Shown here one piece after another: positions 47,901 to 58,512 of a stretch of 64,000 nucleotides of DNA. The position numbers and the translations under genes are program-made. This DNA is from Aplysia californica (Eukaryota; Mollusca; Gastropoda; Aplysiida; Aplysiidae). The number at the start of each line of letters is the position of its first letter. Position 1 is the first letter of the stretch. The stretch is taken from the NCBI RefSeq assembly GCF_000002075.1, contig NW_004797491.1, forward strand, positions 34,429 to 98,428, read 5' to 3'. A model generated the notes under the pieces. That model ran no database searches. It was given only the letters and a program-made list of their open reading frames with translations, and was not told the origin of the DNA.

Positions 47901-50900
47901 TGATGAGGACTGAGAGGAAGGAGGAGAGGAAGGAGAGGAGGAGCCAGAAAAAGAAGGGCAGGGAAAAGGAGGAATCAGGGAATAACAGACAGGCTCAAAA
48001 TTAAAAACGTCTGCGTTGGCTATTGGAATTGCCGCAGTGGTAGGAAAAGAGGAAGAGACCTGGAAAAGCCCGCCTATGACTTTGATCTCTTTTTTCTGCA
48101 GGAGACCAATGCTAAAACCTTGTCATGTCCTGGGTACACGTCGTACATCAACCCGGTGAGCCGGACTCATCATGGACTGGCCACACTTGTTAGGAATGGT
48201 ATCCAGCACCGTGTAAGAGATGTCTCTGCTTGGGACAAGGAGGACAGGGAGCTACAAGCACTCGAGCTAACAATCCGCAACAGGTCATGGGTCATTGTCA
48301 ATCTCTATGCCAGAGGTGGGGTCATTGTCAATCTCTATGCCAGAGGTGGAAAACTTGTCAAGGAAGATGACTGGGAGTTTCTCCATGAGCTGTGCGATCT
48401 TGGAGATGTTGTCCTGATCGTTGGGGACTATATTGCCAGAAGCTCGGCCTGGGGCAATGTCAACGAACATGGTCAGGGAAAGGCTTTGGACAGCAAGTTG
48501 ATTGAAACTTCAGATCCGGTATCAATTGCTTCAGGACTGCCCCAAGGATCCCCCCTCTCTCCTGTCTCTCCTGTGCTTTTCAATGTGTACACTGCACAGG
48601 TAACGATGCATCAGAAAGAATCTGGACGTGTCCTGAGCTTTGTGGATGACATAATGGCATGCGAGCACGAAGATGACAGACTTCAGATGGCAAGGAACAT
48701 GGAGAGAAGACTTCACTCAGTTGTAAGATGGTGCGACCAAAATGAAGCAGTTATCAATCCTTCAAAGGCGCAGGTACTTTGGTGTTCCCTCGACAACAGG
48801 ATTGTCCAAGACATAACTCCACCAATCACTTGCAACTATGAGATTATCGACAGACAGTCAGAGCTGAAGTATCTGGGAATCGTCTCGGACAGGTCGTTGT
48901 CCTTCAACAAGCATGTGAATCATGTGGTAACAAAGGCCAAACGAGGTGTTGGTGCAATCAAGACCATGGCGGCCGCTCTGATTCCACAAAGAGTGCTCTT
49001 CCTGATGTTGCAGCTGTTCGTCTTGTCTGTCATTGATTACGGATTGGGCTGTCTCACGCTGTTCGACACACAGATCGCAAAGCTGGATCGAGTGCAGAAT
49101 GAGGCAATGAGAGCACTGCTGGGCTGCACCAAGGACACTCCAATATTGTGCATGCATTACTTGCTAGGTTTAAGTGGCATCAGAGTACGCCATAGGATAG
49201 CTCAGGCAAAGATGTATCTCAGTGTAATGGGCAAGAAGGATCATCCACTTCACAAAGCACTTCATGACAACAGGAGAGTCAGAATCAAGAGATGAAAATC
49301 TTGGCTGGCGGAAGCAGAGGATTCCCTGAGAACAATCTGTGTACCTGAGAGCCTACCACTAGGCGAAGAATGGGAACAGGTGACAGGAGAATACAGGCAC
49401 CTCACTCAAGCCAAAATAGGCATGGGCAGAGACAGAAGAAATGTTGCGGCTGCCATCAACGAGAGCGATATCAACAAGATTGTTGACACAAACTCAAAAG
49501 CAGGGGATCCTATAATTAATACAGATGGTTCAGTGAAAAGAGATAGCCAGAGAAGTGGATGGGGATTTGTTGCATTCGCCAACAATAAAATCATACACAG
49601 TGCATCTGGAGCCTGCAGCAGGGCTACATCAAGTATGCGAATGGAAATTGAAGCCATCATGAAAGCACTTGATTGGATGACCCAAGATCGCCCCCGTACA
49701 ACCCATGCTGTTCTTATAACTGATTCCATGTGTACCCTCAGAAGGATCGAAAAAGGTTTCCTGAGAACAGAATGGATTCAAGCTATCGAACCAACGCCTA
49801 TATGAACGTTCACATGGATTTTCTGCCCTGGCCATGCAGGTGTTAGGCACAGCATCACTTTTCGCCCGATTCTGTTACTTTTAGTTAGCGTGACTCGGCA
49901 GCCCGCCGGAGCTCCCCGGCTCGGGGGTCACGGGGTTAATGAGCTCTGAAGGACTTTGCCGGTGTCAGTTAGGAAGTTCGCATTTTTTACTATATTTAAA
50001 ACGATATAACTTCTTCCCCATCCCACATAGCAAACCATTACGTGGATGTACTAAAAGCTCAATGTCTTGAGATTTATTCTGCGTTAGAATGGTTAATTTC
50101 TGTGCCTTAGTTTTTGTTCTAGACAAGTGTTTGTAGAGTACTCAATTAGTCCTATTCTAGTTACAAACCTATGAATAAATGATTGTTAATTTTAAAAAGG
50201 CACGACAGATCTCTCCAAAATCTGTGTTAAACTGACTACGAATATCATGTCTTTTACCATGAGAAATCTTAAATCTGCGCGAGTAGAAATAGTCAAGTTA
50301 TAAGAGAAGAAAGATGCACATCTGCATTTTTTAACAAAAGACGATCAGCGTTAGTTTTTATTTTACTACTATTAAACAAGAGAAAGTTACTCTGTCGTTG
50401 TTCATGAATCATGCTGCGTCTGTGGCAGCCTGCATACAACTAAAAAGATATAATATAAGCGATTAAAAACCCCCACAAAACCGTGTAAATACCTGGGTAG
50501 AGATAAACTTCTTGTATGGAATAAAAATAATGACAGCTAACACATTCATTCTTAGTTTTTGTGTCGGAAATATGCGCAGAAACAATTATGAATGTAAAGA
50601 AATCAGTTACATTGTCAGTTATTGCAAATGGTCATAGAAACGAAAAATAAAGCTGGAAAAGTCTGGTGCTGATTCAGTGCCCCTGGAAAGCTAGAAATTA
50701 TTCTTTTAACCCAATTACGAGAAGTCATCCCTATTATTCAGTCAACTTACAAAACCTAGACGTAGCAGGAAGTCAAGGAGGCAGAGGCCAGTACTGCCGT
50801 GGAGAGGATGATGCTTTTGGGAATAAAAAAAGGAAGCGGAAAATCTGGCATCCTTGCAGGAAAGAACAGAAGAACGTTCAACCAGATGTGCACTGGCACA

Positions 50901-53900
50901 ATCAGTAGAAGTACCTTCGGCAACATTTTGGAGAGAGCAACGGAGCATCAATGGACATGTCCGGAGTGCAGGGATGTTGCTTCCTGAAACAATGAACAAT
51001 GAACAATGATGCTCTGCTATGGTTCACTCTCGACTATAACTTCACCTCCTAGACCTAGTTCTAGATCTAACTGTGCAGAACGTCGGCAAGCTGCTGCATA
51101 GTGCGTTATCTCTATTGAGGAGAAAGCGCCGACACACGTGGCGACAAAAGGGCCCTACCGGCTATGTGCCTTCACAAGCAGACTCTCCACTCGCAAGTCT
51201 AAACCAAATCTGCCACTCTATGAAATCTAAAAATCAGGATCTCAGGGAAAAATCAGGATCAACGACATGCGCGCACATGTTTTATTATATATAAATTATT
51301 TTTCCTGTAGCCTAAGCCTCCAAAGACGCTTCAACCAGTGTGCATGAACTTAAGTCGACCCCGTCAACGGACGGACCCCGACGCTCGCAAAACTCGCACG
51401 CCGAAGTCATGTTACGCGATGCAAACGCACGATTGAAAGTTTTACTAACGGGTCTTGATGACGGGCCCGAATAAACAGAACTTGGAGTTGGACAAAGCTT
51501 GTTTTGAAAGTAACAACAGAACTATGAATAAAATTAATCATTTGTATGCCGCAATTGAAACAGTATCTGGCCATCATCGGAGAATTCTGAGATTACGGAT
51601 CCAGTAGCCTAGGCTAAAAACTAAACTACATCGCAATTAATACAGGGTACCCACTATGGCTGGATCAGGACAATCGCCCGACTCAGTCGCCTGAAACAAA
51701 ACAAACATGCTTGTTTTTGAGTTGGGAGATCCGCCGATCCCATTAGTAGTGGGCACCCCGTATAAAGTGAGCAGGCTAGATCTAGGTCTACAGCTGAACA
51801 TTCATGCGTTGTATGAAACAAACACGTCCATGGCCTAGATCTACATCCAGGTTGAACCGGAAAAGTTGGAAAGCTTATTTTCAAAAGCCGGAATTCCGGT
51901 ATATGCACAAAAAATTTCACCCATGAATACCATCAAATGTTTTTTAAAACTTCATTTTTGTGATGGGTTTAAAGTCAATATCGGGGGCTCTCGAGTTGTC
52001 TAGAAAGGTGCGGTGCTCGCCTCTTCCTTCACACTTACAAAAAATAGTCAATAATTGTTTAAAAGAAGTGGCTATTCTTCCCGGGTGAGAATAAAAGTAC
52101 GATCAACCTCTCACCCCGGGTGAGACTTGCCAGAGTTGGCTATTCTCACCAGGTGTGAGACAAGATTCCTAATTTCTGAATACTGTCAATCAGTGAGGAT
52201 GATCAAATTGACAAAAACAAAGAAAAAATGGATGTTATAGCACAAAAGTAAACTAATTTGGAAATCTACAAAGATGCTACCACTATTTCACTTTTCGATT
52301 TGAGCCGAACTACACCAGTCGCCATTTTGTTTTGCCAGGAAGTTCTCACTAGATCTTCTCCTTCTCTCTCTCTCTCCCTATTTCTTTCTCCCCCTCCCCA
52401 CCCCTCTATCTCTCTCTGCCCAGAGACAAAATTGCACGTGAGAAAACAGGTGGTCTTGTGTAAAACGAATCGAAATGAACACGAAAACCAAAGGTCTATT
52501 CAATATCTCAACGAGAAATAAGGACCCGGCAGGAGTGAAAAGTAAAATAATGAAAGTGGTATAAATCCTCACCTTGGGTGAGAACAAAAATACGATCGAC
52601 CTCTCACCCCGGGTGAGACTTGCCAGCCTTGGTTATTCTCACCCGGTGTGAAACAATCGGAATACTGTAACTGTCTATCGTTGTGGATGATCAGATTGAC
52701 AAAAACAAAGAAAAAAATGACGTCATAGCACAAAAGTAATTAAAGTAAGCTAATTTGGTTGTCTACAAAGATGCTATAAGATGGCTATTTCACTTTTCGA
52801 ATCAAGCCGAACTACACGAGTCGCCATTTTGTTTTGCCTGGAAGTTCTGGCAAGATCTACTCCCCTCTCTCTCTCTCGCACTCTCTTTCTGAATACTGTC
52901 TATCGGTGTGGACAATCAAATTGATAAAAACAAAGATAAAAAATTGGGAGTGCTTATTTGGGCCACATATGGCCTAAATAAGGTAAGGGAGGGGGGTTTA
53001 GCTTATTTAGGCCACAGGTGGCCTAAATAAGGTAAGGGAGGGGGGTTTAGCTTATTTAGGCCACACATGCTCAAACTACCAGGGGACACCCTTTTAAGGC
53101 AACTGAGTTCGTTCCACTTTCATAATGGTGCACCTTTCTCATTTAGTACAGTTTTGTCTCAGTGTACAACTTATATATATCATAATGAATATTGTAAGAA
53201 CAAAGCACGATACGCAAAGTTTTGCTCAATCTCAATGGTTTGAATGAGGGCCAGATTTTTCCTTCATGGAGGGGCAAAATCTAGGCTACCATTTTCAAGT
53301 AAAAAGGTCAAATCCTCCGAATGGACTTCCGGGTCAAATTTGGGGTATAAAAAGTGTGTACACAACGTGGCTGAGTCAAAGTTACACTATCTTTGCCTGG
53401 GTGGCACTCTCTCGTACTGTCTCGTAGTAGTACATCTCTTGTACTGTCTAGTAGTAGTAGCCTACATGTAGATGTAGTAGTAGTAGTAGTAGTAGCAAAG
53501 ATCGAGAAGAATCTTTGGTAGTAGATTCTATCTAGTAGGCAGTTTAGTGAACGTGCACGCGGCAGGGCGAATCGGCCTCGATAAGCCCCGTAGACCTTTG
53601 TGATCGGCCACGAAGCCTTGTGTTTTGATGGGTCTAAACAACTTAGTGTTAATCGCACTGCCACATCCGACAGGCCTTTATCTTTTTAAAAGGAAAAGAA
53701 ATGGTCATCAAAATGGTTGAATTTGCGTGAAAATCGATTCGGTAGAACTGTAACTATTAAAATTTGCTTCTGAAAACAAGTTACAAGGCCATTTTTATAA
53801 CTCGATGAGATAAAAACTACTGGCTGTATTATTCTGTATAAATTATGAAACTTCAGGACGTATTATTATTTTCCAACATCTTTTGCCGCCTTAGCTGTAG

Positions 53901-56900
53901 AGGTTGAAGTTTTCACAACACTAATAGATCTAGTAATAGGGCTTTCCGTAAAAAATGCATAGATCTACAAAAGCCGAACCACCGAATCGACCGGTCAGCG
54001 ACCCGGGCACCCCGCTCTCCCCTGCACACTGTGATAACATGTTGCTTCGGTATAATTATTCAATATTAATACGTGCTGCTATGGCAATTGGGATGTACTG
54101 ACTGACAAAGCGATTCAGTTTTGTTTTTATTTTACCATATATTTGACTTTAATAGTGCAGGTGATAGCTAGATCTAGATCTAGATTCCCTGTCTAGAATC
54201 AGTAGTAGCAGACAAATGTTAGAAGCAGCCAGAGAGCCTACAACTGCTAGATCTAGATCTAACTCATTGCTATGCCTTTGGGCTTTGGAATTGAAATAAA
54301 ACGAATTGCACAGTTCTAGTTAATTTTAGATTCAGCAACTATCTGTATTTCCAGAATTAATAATAACAAATCTCACCATAACAATCACTTTTACTTTTAT
54401 TAGAATAATTAGATCAACTTTTTTTTCTAAAATCTGTTTTGCGCAAACTTAAGACTTTCTCTACGTGTAGAGCACAGAATTTACATTGTGAGGCTCTGCT
54501 CAGTCTTTTATTTTTAAGTATATACTTAATAAAATGCGTATAGATATAGATCTATATACTCATTTTATGTTATTTTCTGGATATTGTTAAAAACGGGGTC
54601 TACCTAGCAAAATACTAGGTTTTAGGACAGGTGGACCCCGGGGTCACCGTAGTGAAATACATGTAAGTAGATTTATTTAAAGATTAGTAGACCCCGGGGT
54701 CACCGTAGTGAAATAAGTAGGTTTAATTTTAAAAGGATTGGTGGACCCCGGAGTCACCATAGCCGTAGAGGAATAAGAAGGTTTAATTAAGAATTGGTGG
54801 ACCCCCGGGACACCGTGATTAAACCTACTTTTTTACTACGGTGACCGCATGGTCCACCTATTCTAAAACCTAACTAGTATTAAATTTCGTTAGGTAGACC
54901 CTGGGGTCCACCTTAAACCTAAACCTTCCTATTTCACTACGTTGACTCCTGGGTCCACCAATCCTTAAAATTAAACCTAGATCTACATGTACTTATTTCA
55001 CTACGTTGACCCCAGGGTCCACCAAACCTTAATTAAACCTAGATCTACTTATAATTTCACTACGTTGACCCAGGGGTCCACCAATCCTTATTAATTTAAA
55101 CCTAGATCTACTTATAATTTCACTACGTTGACCACGGGCTCCGCCAGTCTTACTATAAAATAAACTGAGATCTACTTATTTCACTATGTTGACCCCGGGG
55201 TCCACCGATCCTTAGTCAAACCTTGATCTACTTATTTCACTACGCTGATTCCAGGGTTCACATCCTAAAACAGCATTTTGTTAGGTAGACCCCGCGGTCC
55301 ACCTATCCTTTTGGGGCTAGATAGACCCCGTGGTCCGCCTATCCACTTCCTTGATAATAACTGGAAAACATGCCAGTTGTCATGAATAGTGAAGAAAAAT
55401 GTGAAAAAAAAAAGATAACGAGGTAGACGATAATTTGTCAAAAAAATTGCAAGTGCAAGTGAAAATCATAAGATAATTTTGTTATTTTCTGGTGATCTTT
55501 TCACGGTTTATAAAATGTTCCAGTGGGCTTACTACTAGATCTATGTCTCTGAAAAACATTTTGCTTGATTTTATTAGCTTTTTTCATGTACTTGAAAGCA
55601 TAGAATAAAATAGTTTCACACAAATGTATGCACAATACCTTAAAAAAGAAAGATAAGGTCATTGTTGTTGTTGTTTTTTTAACGGAATCCGTTTTACGTT
55701 GAAAAAAGCGCTAAAAACAAGTTTAAATTTTTTAAAGAATGCCCATAATATTAGGAATCCGAAATTACTACCTTGATCTAGTTTGCTGACTCTTTAATAA
55801 CCATGAGCTGTTAAGAAAAAAAGAGAATGATATAGGATTTGTCTAAATATGACCATTAGTATTAGCATTAGTAAGATATTGCCCATTTTGTCCAATTATC
55901 CTTGCAGGTTTTAATCACCCTGTACTGCACCTCAATAAGCACAAAAAGAATATTTCTGTGACTTTGTATAAAGGTGTTTTGTAGTTGAGTTCTATGTAAA
56001 ATTCTCAACAAAATAATGTACATTTGGACCGTACAACTGAGATAGACACTCATGCACACAATAACATTCACACATTACACACATACAAACACACTACTAC
56101 ATTTACTCTCTCTCTCTCTCTAGATCTCTCTCTCTCTCTCTCACCACAACCACACACAAAACAAACACATACACACACACAACTCTTACACTTGGTCCAC
56201 TTATTTAGAATCATCCTCTATTTTGAAATAATCCCCCGCACTAAATAAAAAGATCAGTAGAATCTCGACCTTCCGAATCCATGGTTAGTTCAAGAAATCT
56301 ACCATATGATGTGGCCTAAATAAGGTAAGGGAGGGGGGTTTAGCTTATTTGGGCCACAGTGTGGCCTAAATAAGGTAAGGGAGGGGGGTTTAGCTTATTT
56401 AGGCCACACTGTGGCCCAAATAAGGTCACCCTAAAAAATTATGTCAAAACACGAAAGTAAATCAATTTGGTCGTCTACAAAGATGCTACGGCTATTTATT
56501 AACTTTTCGAATCGAGCCGAACTACGCAGGTCGTCATTATGTTTTGCCTGTTCAAGTTCTCGCGCTTCTCTCCCCCCCCACCGTCTCTGTCTCCCCCCCT
56601 CTCTCTTTTTCTCTCTCACTGTCCACAGACAAAATTGAACGCTTTCAACACAAGAGCGCAGGAAATTTGTTCACAGAGAACGCTACACTGGTTGGCCTAT
56701 CACAATGAACAGGGTCCCCACCAAATCCTGGAAATTTTTTTCAAAACCCCCAATTTTTTTTCAAGACCCCAATTCGAGGGAAAAACCATTGCTGCAACTC
56801 AAAGAAGAGTAATATTAGTAATAACTAGAATGGCTCAAGTACACCTATTCAGAGTGAGGTGTAAGAACTGGGGGGGGGGGGGGGGGGCAAGATGCAGTGA

Positions 56901-58469
56901 CACTGAAAATCTGCCAATCTTGAACAGAAAGCTAAAATATAGAAATTACAATCACCCCATCCAATGAAATGCGAACACTTTAGTTCAATAACAAGGCATG
57001 ACGGATCCCGATTCCACACAAGGCCTGCACCAACGCTCGCTTTGCAGAGACCTCTAAAGTAGTTATCAAAATGCTAAAAATTTGCTTCCAAGTTCAGTTT
57101 TTGTCCTCTAGCGCTGCCTTCAGCCCCCCCAACACGAGTGAATCTTATTTGGACTACTTCACAGCGCTCAGACCGCCGGTACTCACAGGTTCATTGACCG
57201 GTCACGAGGGCGAACCTGTCAAGACGCTTTTGTATAAGTTCTTTTTCTTTTTTTTTTTCCAGAAAGCGACAGCAGAGGGCAATTTTTAATATTGATTTAT
57301 TTTCAAGGCGACACAGCGTTCATAATGCATAACCTGCATGTTACAAATGTTGCGTTATCTATCAGTAGTATCAGACTATTACCGGAAAATTTCTGGGCGG
57401 TAACGAAAGCGAAAGTAGATCTTGATTCTTCCCGATCGAGCCTCGGTGTCACACATACACTTCCGCCACAGCGGTTCAATAACATTTCCTCTTCAGGATT
57501 CATCAACCATACAGTCTAGATAGCTACACATTACACAGGCCCTATCCTTTCCCGACTTACCGACCCATCACAAAATTCCCGACTTTTTCCCAACCTCCCG
57601 ACCCATCTCAAAATTCCCGACTTTTTCCCGATTTCCCGACCTGGTGGGGACCCTGGGTGAAGGCACATCGGGTGAGAATAGCCAAAAGGCCCGCCTGCGC
57701 TATTCTCAAATAGAGAGGTGGCCTAAAATAATGGCCGGCACTATTTCTCCGAACGTTCGGGAAAATAAAGCTGGGCACTATTTCTCCGAACGTTCGGGAA
57801 AATAAAGCTGGGCACTATTTCTCCGAACGTTCAGGAAAATAAAGCTGGGCACTATTTCTCCGAACACTCTGAAATATCATCCTTTCCCCCAAATTTCGGA
57901 TATTATATAGATCTATAATTATAGTATGGGCCTACCAAAGATTGTTCGTATACAATATGGTTCAATCGGTCCAAAAAATGTCCGCCGTAAATATTTATAT
58001 AAAGAAATGCTACAATTCCAAACAGTTTTTCGCTATAGATATGACGTGTTGCCTATGAAAGGTGCTGCTTTTAAACGTAATGTGTTGTGTTCACTCGTGT
58101 GCTGTCTAGATCTAGATCTACGGAGGGTTATTGATAACTACACATAGAACTGGCATCTGCGTTTGTCACTGCTGCGACCAATGTACTGACACTGGCAAGC
58201 CCCTTAATGTGTGTGATTCCATAATTTACATGTAATATCCTGTACTTTTTTTTAAAAATTACGCACATTTAGGGTTAAAACTGCCAATCTTCTTCGGACA
58301 GGTGGACACACGCCCTTATTTGTTAATGTTTGTTGTTGTTTATGGGCTGTTCTAATTTTGATTTCTTTCTGTTATGAAACCTTTCTTTTTCACGTTTTTA
58401 CACTCATCTAAAAATCTCATCTAGACTAGCTGTTGAAAATTTAAATAGATATAGACCCAAAAATTTGCT

Positions 58470-58512
<43 letters not shown>

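Larger units (their letters stand above)
47700..51010 (+). mobile_element. I-group LINE with RNase H, internally deleted and interrupted
   Basis: 5' region with a charged ORF (ERKEERKERRSQKKKGREKE at about 47900-48000); endonuclease N-terminus (about 48005-48480: FFLQETNA, LVRNGIQHRV, LIVGDYI); reverse transcriptase C-terminal half (SGLPQGSPLSPVSPVLFN, FVDDI, VSDRSLSFNKHV) to 49295; RNase H (INTDGSVKRDSQRSGWGF, EIEAIMKALDW, LITDSM) about 49500-49850, ending CPGHAGVR. After unrelated sequence (about 49860-50745) the element's C-terminal end resumes (TFNQMCTGTISRSTFG, WTCPECRDVAS), and it finishes with short AACAATG repeats near 50990-51008. It is antisense to UBASH3 in intron 1. Confidence 0.8.

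Noticed and set aside
52963-53070. CRISPR-like array
   Set aside because: Eukaryotic context; palindromic units with identical rather than unique spacers and no cas genes.
53308-53664. 118-codon minus-strand ORF in intron 1
   Set aside because: Contains a poly-threonine run from a (GTA)n array and resembles no known domain.
57926-58147. 73-codon ORF in UBASH3 intron 1
   Set aside because: Starts at an ATG but has no recognisable motif or splice signals; too short to separate from chance.
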